Part shown: positions 10,325-19,650 of the stretch, piece after piece
Numbering within the stretch: position 1 is the stretch's first letter
How the letters are laid out: the number at the start of each line of letters is the position of its first letter
NCBI GenBank assembly: GCA_018668255.1
Contig: JABISZ010000024.1
Span: 1 to 64,000 of the forward strand
DNA length: 64,000 nt
Source: Pseudomonadota bacterium
GTDB lineage: Bacteria > Pseudomonadota > Gammaproteobacteria > Ga0077536
Reading direction: 5' to 3'
Made by a program: the position numbers and the translations under genes
The notes under the pieces: model-generated
Databases searched by the model: none
What the model was told of the DNA's origin: nothing
What the model saw: the letters and a program-made list of their open reading frames with translations, nothing else

Positions 10325-11713
10325 TTACCTCTCGCGGGCCAGTTTTGAAGCCAGTCCTATGTAATTTGATGGCGTGAGACTCCTTAATACATCTTTTGCT
10401 TTTTCTGGAATGGTTAGCGTCGTAATGAATGCATGCAAGGTATCTTTATCGATAGGGCGCCCGCGCGCGATTTCCTTGAGCTGCTCATAAGAGTCTTCTA
10501 TACCATAGCACCTCATCATTGTTTGTACGGGTTCAGTCAGGACTTCCCATGATTCATCAAGATCGGCATTCATTGTAGCCGCATTTACCCGTAACTTTTT
10601 TAAGCCTTTTGTAAGGGATATACTTGCAAGTAAGCTATACCCTACCGCGCTACCCACACTCCTTAGAACAGTAGAGTCAGTTAAGTCTCTCTGTAGTCGA
10701 GAATTTGGTAGCTTCTGAGAAAAATGTCTTAAAAGAGCACTAGAGACTCCTAAGTTTCCTTCAGCATTTTCGAAGTCGATAGGATTTATTTTATGCGGCA
10801 TAGTTGATGAACCAACTTCACCTTCAATGCGCTGTTGAGAGAAGTAGCCAGAAGAAACATAGCTCCATACGTCGCGACTAAAGTCTATAAGAATGGTATT
10901 TATTCGCGCGAGAGAATCGCAGTATTCTGAAATACAGTCGTGTGGTTCGATTTGCGTGGTATGAGAATTGAAATCTAATGAGAGACCTTCAACAAATTTT
11001 TTGGCTAGATCGGGCCAGTTGACATCAGGGCATGCGACAACATGCGCATTATAGCTTCCGACCGCTCCATTTATTTTTCCGAGAAGCTTTACCGATAATA
11101 AGCTGTTTAATTGTGTCTTGAGTCGAATGTGAAAGTTAGCGAACTCCTTGCCCATTGTAGTTGGAGTAGCATTTTGTCCATGCGTTTTCGATAGTAATGG
11201 CTGGTCTGCAAGTTCATCCGCTTTCTGACCCAAGAGCGCTAAGATTCTAGTAAGTACAGGCTCTATGACTTGATCTCGAGCGTCTCGTAGCATCATGCTA
11301 TAAGCTAAATTATTGATGTCTTCGGAGGTGCAAGAAAAATGAATGAATGACGTCGAGTCTTTTAAGGTTTCCTCAGCAGAAAATTTCTGTTTCAGGAAAT
11401 ACTCAACCGCTTTGACATCATGATTAGTATTTTTCTCGATTACTTTGATGCTTTCGGCATCTTCTGGCGTAAATTTCTGGTAAAGATTGTCTAGTTTTAG
11501 CAAAATACTGGGATCAAATGCTTTGAGGTAATGGAATTCTCTGTTCGCAGCAAGAGCTTTTAACCATTCAATTTCGACGAGAACACGATACTTGATCAGT
11601 CCGAACTCGCTCATAATAGGCCTTAAAGCCTCAGTTTGAGTGGCATACCTTCCATCTAGAGGGGAAAGTGCGGTTAAGGCAAAGGAAGGAAGTTGTTCTT
11701 CTATTAAGGGCAC
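10325..11713 (-). CDS. purB: Adenylosuccinate lyase
   Basis: PurB cleaves SAICAR to AICAR and adenylosuccinate to AMP, so it acts twice in purine synthesis. The fumarase/aspartase superfamily signature SSTMPHKINPIDFENAEG is present at about residue 300, with the THGQNATPTTMGKE segment and TSEDINN region carrying other active-site residues. At 462 residues it matches the E. coli-type enzyme. Its first 10 bp overlap the end of the upstream tas gene, and purL follows 42 bp later, implying co-transcription. Confidence 0.98.
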   Translation of the reverse strand: MPLIEEQLPSFALTALSPLDGRYATQTEALRPIMSEFGLIKYRVLVEIEWLKALAANREFHYLKAFDPSILLKLDNLYQKFTPEDAESIKVIEKNTNHDVKAVEYFLKQKFSAEETLKDSTSFIHFSCTSEDINNLAYSMMLRDARDQVIEPVLTRILALLGQKADELADQPLLSKTHGQNATPTTMGKEFANFHIRLKTQLNSLLSVKLLGKINGAVGSYNAHVVACPDVNWPDLAKKFVEGLSLDFNSHTTQIEPHDCISEYCDSLARINTILIDFSRDVWSYVSSGYFSQQRIEGEVGSSTMPHKINPIDFENAEGNLGVSSALLRHFSQKLPNSRLQRDLTDSTVLRSVGSAVGYSLLASISLTKGLKKLRVNAATMNADLDESWEVLTEPVQTMMRCYGIEDSYEQLKEIARGRPIDKDTLHAFITTLTIPEKAKDVLRSLTPSNYIGLASKLARER

Positions 11714-12744
11714 GGGTTAGGTATCTCCTGTTGTACGCTGTCGATGTCTTTTAGAATTTCTCGAGTTAAAGTTACGTTGCAAGAAGCCAAATTATGCGCC
11801 AACTGCGACCTGTTAGTGACTCCTATAATAACGCTGGTTACGACCGGTTGCGATAAGAGCCATGCTATAGCCATTTGTGTCGGGTCTATTCCATGCTTTT
11901 TTGCAATAGATATGTATTTTTCCGCAGCTTTTAGTAAAGCTGGGCTTTTGAACACAGTGCCATGGTGATTTTGGTTGAGACGCGAACTGGAGAGGGCCGA
12001 TCCATTGAAATATTTTCCTGTAAGGATTCCTGAAGCTAAAGGAGAATGGGCGAAAAATGCAATGTCTTCTCGAGTAATTATTTCGCTCAAGCCCATCTCT
12101 AGGCTCCTATTTAGGAGGCTATAGGGGTTTTGAATTGCTAGGGTAGCATTTGATGTTTTCTTTTCCATCTTTTTTATAAATGTCATGGCTCCCCAAGCAG
12201 TTTCGTTACAGATACCGAATGATCTGATTTTTCCACTAGCCACTAGATCCATAAGAACATCAACAGTGTCTTCGATATCAAAAGCTAAATCCTTTTTTGG
12301 TACTTTAAAGCCTCTTACATTGAAAAAATTTGTTGCTCTATCAGGCCAATGCAGTTGGAATATATCAATATAATCCGTTCGAAGTCGTTTAAGGCTACCT
12401 TCCACTGCCGAGATTAGATTCACTCGGTTGTGCCTGGATTTCCCTGAGCGAATCCAGGGTACAAAAGCTGCGGGTCCAGATGCTTTCGTAGCGAGGGTGA
12501 TTTCGCTTCGGCCTCCTTTTTTTCTAAGCCATTTACCTATTAATGCTTCTGAACTTCCATATGTTGATTCTCTAATAGGGGTCGGGTACATTTCTGCCGT
12601 ATCAAAAAAACATATCCCGTTGGCTGAGGCATGGTCGAGTAGGTTTTGCATGTCACTATCGCTCTTCCCTGCAGATAAAGTCATACAGCCCAGACAAAGA
12701 CTGCTGACGCTAATATTACTTTTTCCGAGTTTATGTCTTTGCAT
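11704..12744 (-). CDS. tas: Aldo/keto reductase, Tas family
   Basis: This is an NADP(H)-dependent aldo/keto reductase of the Tas subgroup. At 346 residues it has the same length as E. coli Tas and shares its layout: an N-terminal LCLGCMTLS strand, catalytic Tyr/Asp in FFDTAEMYPTPI, a second conserved stretch LKRLRTDYIDIFQLHWPDR, and IQNPYSLLNRSLEMGLSEI. The ATG at 12744 is supported by similarity from the first residues. Substrates of Tas are not firmly known; E. coli tas was named for suppression of a tyrosine auxotrophy. The gene overlaps purB by 10 bp and is divergent from rnt across a 97 bp gap. Confidence 0.9.
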   Translation of the reverse strand: MQRHKLGKSNISVSSLCLGCMTLSAGKSDSDMQNLLDHASANGICFFDTAEMYPTPIRESTYGSSEALIGKWLRKKGGRSEITLATKASGPAAFVPWIRSGKSRHNRVNLISAVEGSLKRLRTDYIDIFQLHWPDRATNFFNVRGFKVPKKDLAFDIEDTVDVLMDLVASGKIRSFGICNETAWGAMTFIKKMEKKTSNATLAIQNPYSLLNRSLEMGLSEIITREDIAFFAHSPLASGILTGKYFNGSALSSSRLNQNHHGTVFKSPALLKAAEKYISIAKKHGIDPTQMAIAWLLSQPVVTSVIIGVTNRSQLAHNLASCNVTLTREILKDIDSVQQEIPNPCP

Positions 12745-12754
12745 AGTGGTAGAC

Positions 12755-12783
12755 TTGACCTTACACAGTTCTCATTGTAGGTA
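12755..12783 (+). promoter_or_regulatory. Possible rnt promoter
   Basis: TTGACC (12755-12760) is followed by 17 bp and TAGGTA (12778-12783), with TAAAAT immediately downstream as an alternative -10. It is placed about 60 bp before the GTG start of rnt in the divergent tas/rnt gap. The match is by eye only. Confidence 0.3.
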
Positions 12784-12841
12784 AAATCAAAGTGACTTTC
12801 TTTATTAATTACTCCGTCTTTCTAATGGATAACCTGGGACT

Positions 12842-13453
12842 GTGAACAATAAAGAAGTTGCTGGACGTTTTAGAGGTTTCCTACCGGTGGTCGTTGACGT
12901 GGAAACGGCTGGATTTAATTCTGAAACGGATGCTTTATTAGAAATAGCGGCAGTTTTTCTTGATTTGGATGAAGTCAAGGGTTGGTATCCTTTCCACACC
13001 GTTTCCTGCCACATTAAGCCTTTTGCGGGCGCTAATTTGGAACAAAGTGCCTTAGAATTCAATAAGATAGATCCATTTCATCCATTTAGGATAGCCGTTG
13101 ATGAAAAAGAGGGTTTGTCGGAGTTATTTGAATACACCAATGGTCAGCTCGATCTCCATGAATGCACCCGAGCAATATTGGTAGGCCACAACCCTTCGTT
13201 TGATCTGAGTTTTATAAAGGCCGCAGCAGCAAGAACCCGTATGAAAAAATCGCCTTTTCACCACTTTAGCACCTTTGATACCGCTGCACTTGCAGGCTTG
13301 GCTTATGGACAGACAGTCCTTTCGAGGGCAGTAATGGCTTCGGGAAGTGAATGGGATAATGCGTCGGCTCACTCGGCCGTTTATGATGCTGAAAGAACAG
13401 CTGACCTGTTTTGTAAGATTGTTAACCTTTGGGATAGACGCAGTGAACTTTAG
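12842..13453 (+). CDS. rnt: Ribonuclease T
   Basis: RNase T is a DEDDh 3'-5' exonuclease that trims the 3' ends of tRNAs and other stable RNAs and takes part in CCA end turnover. The DEDD residues are visible in VVVDVETAGFN (Asp, Glu), GHNPSFDLSFI (Asp) and HSAVYDAERT (His, Asp). The conserved FSTFDTAALAGLAYGQTVL stretch distinguishes RNase T from DnaQ-type relatives. The GTG start at 12842 gives an N-terminus aligning with the E. coli protein (RFRGFLPVVVDVE); the upstream ATG at 12825 is out of frame. The 203-residue length is normal. The gene is convergent with the MtaD-like gene, overlapping by 4 bp. Confidence 0.96.
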   Translation: MNNKEVAGRFRGFLPVVVDVETAGFNSETDALLEIAAVFLDLDEVKGWYPFHTVSCHIKPFAGANLEQSALEFNKIDPFHPFRIAVDEKEGLSELFEYTNGQLDLHECTRAILVGHNPSFDLSFIKAAAARTRMKKSPFHHFSTFDTAALAGLAYGQTVLSRAVMASGSEWDNASAHSAVYDAERTADLFCKIVNLWDRRSEL

Positions 13454-14748
13454 GAATTGCTTTCATAAAGTGAAGCAATTCTATTCAAGGATGAGTGATT
13501 AGAGTTACTCAGTTGGCTCAGCTCAACTATAAGGCGCCCTCCAACCCAGACGTGTGTAATTTGTCTTTGCTCAGTGCGATTAATTATTTGTTCAGTCAAG
13601 TTTCTGATGGGCTTGGTTCTGAAGTCACTCATGTCTATGGCTATCACGTCAGCTAATTTGTTCTTCTCTAGGCTACCTATAGTATCTTCCAAACCTAGCG
13701 CTTTTGCTCCTCCGTAAGTGGACATTTCTATAACTTTTGCATCTGTGTACGTAGTAGTTTTAGTAGATTCTGATTTCATGATTCTTGCAATGCCAGCTGT
13801 TTCTCGAAACAAATCAAAGTTGGAGTTTGTCGCCGAACTATCTGAGCCTAGTCCTACATTGTGACTAGCATGAATTAGTTTGCCAAGATTGGAAATTCCT
13901 TTGGGCTTGATCATGTCGCTGGCTTGGCAAACGACGGCTTGGGTTCCTGTGAGATTCATCATGTCGATTTCTCCCATGGATAAGCGCTCAGAACCTGTAA
14001 TCATCAGTTTGGGAGATAAGAGTTGTGCAGTTGCAAGTTCTTCAATAAGTCGGCAATCGTTTTTTTTGATCGCTGCGTCGCCGTTTGACAGATCGCTGGG
14101 TTCCAGAGATAGGTGGATTGCAAGATCGAGCTCTTGAGACAATCCTCTTAATCTAGCCACGCTTTCTTTGTTAGATAATATCGTCGCTTGTGCTCCAAAG
14201 CGACAGTGTATATGCGGGTGCATCCGATATCTATCATGAAGTTTCTCACTTTTGGAGAAATATTCATTAAGATTGGCTGCCCACACACTAGAATCATCGG
14301 CTATAAGGCTTGCAATAGCAGCTCTCACTCCCAATGCAATGCAGGATTCGGCCATAGCATCACCAAAAATACATATGTCTCCGAAGCACGTTGTTCCTGC
14401 AAGTAGCATCTCCGCACCTGCGACAAGAGTACTATCTCTAACAAGTTCATAGCTTGAATACCCTATTTCGTCTGCCCATCGGCGGTCACTGATTGATTTT
14501 TGATGCAAAAGACTATCGGCACCCCTTAAAAGAGCAGTCGATGCGTTCGCATTTGCATTCACTAAGCCGGGCATTAAAACATGCTCTCTGAGGTGGTATT
14601 CTTTAACATCCGGCGAGGAAGGAGCCCACTCTGTCGTGGGAATCAGGTTGCGAATCATTGAGTCCTCTATTACCAACGTATGATTTGCTAGGATTTCAGA
14701 GCTCGGTTTGACAGGAATAATCCAGCTGGCGTGTATCGCTTGAAGCAT
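13450..14748 (-). CDS. MtaD/TrzN-type amidohydrolase lacking most metal ligands
   Basis: The sequence follows the fold of 5'-methylthioadenosine/S-adenosylhomocysteine deaminase (TRZ/ATZ family), with the LVMPGLVNA-type entry (here HVLMPGLVNANANAS), the LLRG motif, GLGSDSSATNSNFDLF and the C-terminal GSLEKNKLADVIAID. A TRZ/ATZ hydrolase often lies near gyrA in gammaproteobacteria. The canonical metal-binding HTH is replaced by NAN (Asn66, Asn68), the usual HC(V/M)H near residue 245 reads LMITGSERL, and the Glu after the HLxxE histidine is displaced. The aspartate in GSDSSATN and His of AIHLSLE remain. It is probably inactive as a deaminase or has a changed role. The frame is intact over 432 codons. 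Confidence 0.82.
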   Translation of the reverse strand: MLQAIHASWIIPVKPSSEILANHTLVIEDSMIRNLIPTTEWAPSSPDVKEYHLREHVLMPGLVNANANASTALLRGADSLLHQKSISDRRWADEIGYSSYELVRDSTLVAGAEMLLAGTTCFGDICIFGDAMAESCIALGVRAAIASLIADDSSVWAANLNEYFSKSEKLHDRYRMHPHIHCRFGAQATILSNKESVARLRGLSQELDLAIHLSLEPSDLSNGDAAIKKNDCRLIEELATAQLLSPKLMITGSERLSMGEIDMMNLTGTQAVVCQASDMIKPKGISNLGKLIHASHNVGLGSDSSATNSNFDLFRETAGIARIMKSESTKTTTYTDAKVIEMSTYGGAKALGLEDTIGSLEKNKLADVIAIDMSDFRTKPIRNLTEQIINRTEQRQITHVWVGGRLIVELSQLSNSNHSSLNRIASLYESNS

Positions 14749-14995
14749 AAAACAGTACTCGGAGTCCTAATTTGCTAACTAACTAAAATAGCATATCTGA
14801 TCGCTGATTTTTTTTCTCTGTAGTTTCCTAGTGCCTTCCGAGATTTAACATAATAATTTACAGATGGCTTTGGCTTAGATTTTTTTTCCTCAGAATGTCG
14901 TGTATTTATCATAAATTTCATGTCGCTTTATCATTCCTTTAAAATAGTCAATTAGGGTGCTTTTAAGACCGTTGTGTGTTAAGATGATATAGAAC

Positions 14996-15012
14996 AATAT
15001 TTAGTAAATATT
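14996..15012. repeat. Perfect AT-rich palindrome upstream of gyrA
   Basis: AATATTTA-G-TAAATATT forms two perfect 8 bp arms around one base, ending 29 bp before the gyrA ATG at 15042. It could be an operator or an untranslated hairpin. It lacks GC content for a terminator. Confidence 0.6.
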
Positions 15013-15041
15013 CCATATTAATCAATAGGTTGTTTTCTCCT

Positions 15042-17630
15042 ATGGTCGAAATAGAACGTCAGCAAAGTCGAGTCATAGAAGACGAAATGCGTCAGTCATA
15101 TATGGATTACGCCATGAGTGTAATCGTAGGACGAGCACTGCCCGATGCGAGAGATGGGCTCAAACCAGTGCATAGACGAGTTCTTTATGCAATGCAAGAG
15201 TCAAATAGTTTGTGGAACCGGCCCTACGTAAAATGCGCCAGAGTGGTGGGTGACGTGATGGGTAAATACCACCCGCATGGAGATAATGCGATTTATGACA
15301 CGCTAGTGAGGATGGCTCAGGATTTTTCTTTGCGCTACATGTTGGTAGATGGGCAAGGAAATTTTGGTTCTATCGATGGGGATTCCCCTGCCGCGATGAG
15401 ATATACCGAGTGTCGATTGGACAGGATCTCGAGTGACTTGCTAGCTGACATTGATATGGAAACTGTTGATTTCGCGCCTAACTACGACGGCAAAGAGCGT
15501 GAGCCTACAGTTCTTCCTTCTCGCATACCTAATCTGTTAGTTAATGGGTCTAGCGGAATTGCTGTAGGTATGGCCACTAACATTCCTCCTCATAACCTTA
15601 CTGAGGTGATTAATGCTTGTCTTGCTATAGTTGACAATCCTGAATTAGAAGATGGAGAGCTAATAGAGCTGATTCCGGGGCCGGATTTCCCTACAGCTGG
15701 GATTATCAATGGTTCGGCTGGCATTCGTGAAGCCTATCGGACAGGAAGAGGCCGTGTATCCGTTCGGGCTAAAGTACACATTGATGACTCAGAGCCTGAA
15801 AGTCCTGTGATTATAGTTTCCGAACTTCCCTATCAGGTCAACAAAGCAAGGTTAATAGAGAAAATTGCTGAGCTAGTTAAAGATAAGAAGCTTGAAGGCA
15901 TAAGGAGCGATGGCTTACGCGATGAAAGCGATAAGGATGGAATGCGCATTGTTATTGAGCTTAAGCGAGGAGAAAATGCTGAAGTTCTTTTGAATAACCT
16001 ATATAAGCAAACTCAGATGCAAACGGTTTTTGGTATAAACGTGGTGGCACTTGTGGATGGGCAGCCGCGGACACTGAGTTTGCGTGACCTGCTAGAGTGT
16101 TTTTTACGGCACCGGCGTGATGTGGTGACAAGACGGACATCTTTTCAGCTTCGTAAAGCCAGATCGAGAGCTCATTTGTTAGAGGGGTTGGCAGTCGCTC
16201 TGGCAAATATTGATCCTATTATTGCTTTGATAAAGTCGTCCCCGAGTCCAGCAGAGGCTAAGGAAAAATTGCTGAAAAACAGCTGGGATGCAGGGATGGT
16301 GTCTCAGATGCTAGCTGCGGCCAACGTGTCAGAGGCTAGACCGCTCGATTTATCCTCAGACGAAGGGATTCTGGGCGATAAGTATCGTTTATCTGAACGT
16401 CAAGCCAAAGAGATTTTAGAAATGCGCCTGCAGCGCTTGACCGCCCTTGAGCAAGATAAAATTGTCTCAGAATATGCTCAAGTTTTAGAACAGATTGCCG
16501 AACTGATAAAGATTTTGGAACTACCAGAACGGTTGATGCAAGTTATCCGAGAGGAGTTGGTGGAAATAAATTCTCAGTACGGTGATGCTAGACGGACTAA
16601 GATCACCGAGCATCAAGAGCATCTATCTTTAGAGGATTTGATTCCTCAAGAAGAAGTTGTTGTGACGCTTTCTCATGCCGGTTACGCGAAATCTCAATCA
16701 GTTGATGTTTACCGTGCGCAGCGTCGAGGAGGAAAAGGGAAGACAGCAACTACAACTAAAGATGAAGACTTTGTAGACAAGCTCTTTGTAGCAAATACTC
16801 ATGATCTTCTTCTATGCTTTAGCTCTCAGGGGAAAGTATATTGGTTGAAAGTGTATGAGGTTCCTCGAGCTGGGAGAACAGCCAGAGGGCGTCCTTTAGT
16901 CAACCTGTTGCCGCTGGTTGACTCCGAGCGTGTAACTGCTGTGCTGCCAATAAAAGAATTTACACCCGACCGATTTGTAGTGATGGCGACTTCAAGCGGT
17001 ATTGTGAAGAAAACTCCCTTGGCTAATTTTTCGAGACCGAGGCCTTCTGGAATTATCGCCGCTACCTTGTTGGAAGGTGAGCAATTGATAGGCGCGGTCC
17101 TGACCGATGGGCGGAGTGACGTTATGTTAGTAAGTTCTGGAGGGAAAGCGATTCGATTTGGAGAACAGGCGCTTCGACCAATGGGTAGAACAGCTCGAGG
17201 CGTTCGAGGCATCAGATTAAAAGATGGTCAAAATGTTATAGCGCTTATCCCTATTAGTGGTGAAGGGACTTTAGTGATAGCGACAGCCAATGGATACGGG
17301 AAACGTACTCTATATAGTGAGTTTCCGGTTAAGGGTAGAGGTGGACAAGGCGTGATAGCTATACAAGCAAACGATAGGAACGGAGAAGTTATAGGTGCCG
17401 GGTTGGCTAACGTTGGAGAGGACATAATGCTTATCACCGGAAAAGGTGTTCTAGTGAGGACCCCTGCAGCAGAAATTTCGGTGATTGGACGGAACACACA
17501 AGGACTCAGGTTGATAGCCTTAAAGGCTGGCGAGCAGCTTATCGGCTTAGAAACTATCCCTGAAATTATCGATATCGAGGACAATGCTACTTTAATCAGT
17601 TCACCTGAATCAGATGAAATTGTTAACTGA
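15042..17630 (+). CDS. gyrA: DNA gyrase subunit A
   Basis: GyrA is the DNA breakage-reunion subunit of gyrase, which introduces negative supercoils with GyrB. The catalytic tyrosine is Tyr121 in AAMRYTE. The GyrA box is QRRGGKG, and the C-terminal half carries six beta-pinwheel blades. The ORF track begins at TTG 15030; the ATG at 15042 (MVEIERQQ) is preferred. In the quinolone-resistance-determining region the segment reads [10 protein letters not shown], so the position of E. coli Ser83 is Asn82 here, while the Asp87 equivalent (Asp86) is kept. The acidic C-terminal tail is short. pheA follows after 26 bp; the usual serC is absent. Confidence 0.97.
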   Translation: MVEIERQQSRVIEDEMRQSYMDYAMSVIVGRALPDARDGLKPVHRRVLYAMQESNSLWNRPYVKCARVVGDVMGKYHPHGDNAIYDTLVRMAQDFSLRYMLVDGQGNFGSIDGDSPAAMRYTECRLDRISSDLLADIDMETVDFAPNYDGKEREPTVLPSRIPNLLVNGSSGIAVGMATNIPPHNLTEVINACLAIVDNPELEDGELIELIPGPDFPTAGIINGSAGIREAYRTGRGRVSVRAKVHIDDSEPESPVIIVSELPYQVNKARLIEKIAELVKDKKLEGIRSDGLRDESDKDGMRIVIELKRGENAEVLLNNLYKQTQMQTVFGINVVALVDGQPRTLSLRDLLECFLRHRRDVVTRRTSFQLRKARSRAHLLEGLAVALANIDPIIALIKSSPSPAEAKEKLLKNSWDAGMVSQMLAAANVSEARPLDLSSDEGILGDKYRLSERQAKEILEMRLQRLTALEQDKIVSEYAQVLEQIAELIKILELPERLMQVIREELVEINSQYGDARRTKITEHQEHLSLEDLIPQEEVVVTLSHAGYAKSQSVDVYRAQRRGGKGKTATTTKDEDFVDKLFVANTHDLLLCFSSQGKVYWLKVYEVPRAGRTARGRPLVNLLPLVDSERVTAVLPIKEFTPDRFVVMATSSGIVKKTPLANFSRPRPSGIIAATLLEGEQLIGAVLTDGRSDVMLVSSGGKAIRFGEQALRPMGRTARGVRGIRLKDGQNVIALIPISGEGTLVIATANGYGKRTLYSEFPVKGRGGQGVIAIQANDRNGEVIGAGLANVGEDIMLITGKGVLVRTPAAEISVIGRNTQGLRLIALKAGEQLIGLETIPEIIDIEDNATLISSPESDEIVN

Positions 17631-17656
17631 CCTTTTAGACTGAGGAGTTATCAGCT

Positions 17657-18748
17657 ATGTCCTCGAATGATAAACTTTCTGATTTACGTGTAGCAATAGA
17701 TTCCTTAGACAATAATTTGCTAGAGCTTTTAAATAAACGAGCGAGTTTGACCGTCCAAGTTGGCGACGTGAAGCGTGAAACTTCAGATAATGTTGAATTC
17801 TATAGGCCTGATAGAGAAGCTAAAATTATACGTAGGCTTCTAAAGAGGAATTCTGGTCCTATGCCTCCGGAAGCTATAGCCGCTATCATGAGAGAGGTAA
17901 TATCAACCTGTTTGTCCTTAGAGCAAGTGTTGAAGATTGCCTATTTAGGTCCCAAAGGAACTTTTACTTATGCCGCAACTCATAAACACTTTGGAAGCTC
18001 TCCAGTATTAGAGGGAACTAACAGCATTTCTGAGGTTTTCCACCATGTAGAAAGCGGCTTAAGTGATTATGGGGTAGTGCCTATTGAAAATTCGGTAGGA
18101 GGGGCAGTTAATCAAACTTTAGATGCCTTGAAAAAGACATCTGCTGTTCTTTGTGGGGAGGTTCTTTTACCTGTGCATCATACTTTGCTTGGTATGGGTG
18201 ATAGTTTAGACGGAGTAAAGAAAATTTACGCTCATGATCAGGCTTTCCAGCAATGTCGGGTCTGGTTAGAATCGCATATGAAGGGTGTCGCAAAAATACC
18301 CGTAAGTAGTAATGCTGCAGCTGCGATGGCGGTAAAAGAATTTTTGGATCCGACCGCCGTAGCTATTGCAAGTCTCGAGGCTGGTGAAATCTACGGTTTA
18401 AAGACTTTAGCACGTCGGATAGAAGACGAAGCTTCAAATATGACTCGTTTTGCGGTGTTAGGAAGACAAGGTCCCGGTGTCACGGGAAATGATCGAACGT
18501 CCATAATGTTTGGAGCGCCGAACCAATCAGGTGCTCTCCATGCAGTCCTGGCAATATTGGCAGACCGGGAAATAAGTATGTCCCGGATTGAATCTCGTCC
18601 GTCTAAAAATGGAATATGGGATTATTTGTTCTTTGTCGACTTGCTTGGTCATGCTGATGACCCGAACATTAAAGAAGCATTGGGGCTGATAAAAAGCAGT
18701 GCAGGAGTATACAAATTACTTGGGAGTTATCCCTGTGGAGTCCTTTGA
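17657..18748 (+). CDS. pheA: Bifunctional chorismate mutase / prephenate dehydratase
   Basis: The P-protein converts chorismate to prephenate and then to phenylpyruvate for phenylalanine synthesis. Three domains are visible: an AroQ chorismate mutase at residues 1-90 (LRVAIDSLDNNLLELLNKR), a prephenate dehydratase at about 95-270 (AYLGPKGTFTYAA and the NMTRFAVLGR motif with the catalytic Thr-Arg-Phe), and a C-terminal ACT domain with GALHAVL and the ESRPSK phenylalanine-binding motif. Feedback inhibition by phenylalanine is therefore expected. It is followed 23 bp later by tyrA, so both prephenate branches are encoded together. Confidence 0.97.
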   Translation: MSSNDKLSDLRVAIDSLDNNLLELLNKRASLTVQVGDVKRETSDNVEFYRPDREAKIIRRLLKRNSGPMPPEAIAAIMREVISTCLSLEQVLKIAYLGPKGTFTYAATHKHFGSSPVLEGTNSISEVFHHVESGLSDYGVVPIENSVGGAVNQTLDALKKTSAVLCGEVLLPVHHTLLGMGDSLDGVKKIYAHDQAFQQCRVWLESHMKGVAKIPVSSNAAAAMAVKEFLDPTAVAIASLEAGEIYGLKTLARRIEDEASNMTRFAVLGRQGPGVTGNDRTSIMFGAPNQSGALHAVLAILADREISMSRIESRPSKNGIWDYLFFVDLLGHADDPNIKEALGLIKSSAGVYKLLGSYPCGVL

Positions 18749-18771
18749 CCGATAAGGGCTAACGAAAAAGC

Positions 18772-19650
18772 ATGATAAAGAAATTAGTTATAATTGGAGT
18801 TGGCCTGATCGGTGGATCGTTAGGCTTAGCCTTACGCCGGACAGCGTGGGCTGAGAAGATAGTGGGGGTGGGGCGTAGCCGCGATAACTTGATTCGCGCA
18901 GTGAAGCTAGGTGCGATAGATTCGTTCGAACAGAGTGCGGCTAAGGCGTGTTCAGATGCCGATTTAGTAGTTATAGCCGCTTCTTTAAGCGAGTTTAGTT
19001 CAATATTGAGTTCTATTTCTGCGGCGTTGCCGGAGAGTTGTATTGTTACTGATGTGGGCAGTGTAAAAAGCTCTGTAATTAAAGAATCCGAATTACTCTT
19101 GGGGCAAAAGTTTCCGAATTTCGTCCCCGGACATCCGCTTGCGGGTACTGAAAAAAGTGGGGTGGCTTCGGCTTTTTCAACATTGTTTGAAGAGCATAAA
19201 ATCATTCTTACTCCTCTAAAAAGAACAAATGCTCATGCAATAGAGTTGGTGAGGGCTATGTGGTGCGCGGTTGGAGGGCGAGTGGCTAACATGGATCCAC
19301 AAGCTCATGATATTGCATTGGCAGCGACATCGCACTTGCCTCATATTCTTGCGTACAACTTAGTGGATACTGTTTTGCAACACCAAGAGTTAAAAGATAA
19401 TGTTTTAGAACTTTCAGCTGGAAGTTTTCGAGACATAACTAGAATCGCCTCGAGCAGCCCTGAAATGTGGGCTGATATCTCTTTGACAAATCAAAAAAAT
19501 CTTTTGGATGTCTGTCTTCAGTACGAAAAAGGCTTAGCCATTATTATGCGCGCATTAGAGTCACGAGACCGAAATGCCCTAGAGTCTATTTTCGGCAGGG
19601 CGAAAATTGCAAGAGACGAGTATTTTCTTGCCGAGGAAAAGGATGGATAG
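18772..19650 (+). CDS. tyrA: Prephenate/arogenate dehydrogenase
   Basis: TyrA oxidatively decarboxylates prephenate (or arogenate) toward tyrosine. The NAD(P) Rossmann motif GVGLIGGSLGLALRR is at the N-terminus, followed by DVGSVKSS, GHPLAGTEKSG and the catalytic-domain HLPHILAYNL segment. At 292 residues it is a stand-alone TyrA without chorismate mutase or ACT domain. In Pseudomonas and relatives tyrA is fused to aroA; here the two are separate but overlap by 8 bp. Whether the substrate is prephenate, arogenate or both cannot be read from sequence. hisC, frequently between pheA and tyrA, is absent. Confidence 0.95.
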   Translation: MIKKLVIIGVGLIGGSLGLALRRTAWAEKIVGVGRSRDNLIRAVKLGAIDSFEQSAAKACSDADLVVIAASLSEFSSILSSISAALPESCIVTDVGSVKSSVIKESELLLGQKFPNFVPGHPLAGTEKSGVASAFSTLFEEHKIILTPLKRTNAHAIELVRAMWCAVGGRVANMDPQAHDIALAATSHLPHILAYNLVDTVLQHQELKDNVLELSAGSFRDITRIASSSPEMWADISLTNQKNLLDVCLQYEKGLAIIMRALESRDRNALESIFGRAKIARDEYFLAEEKDG

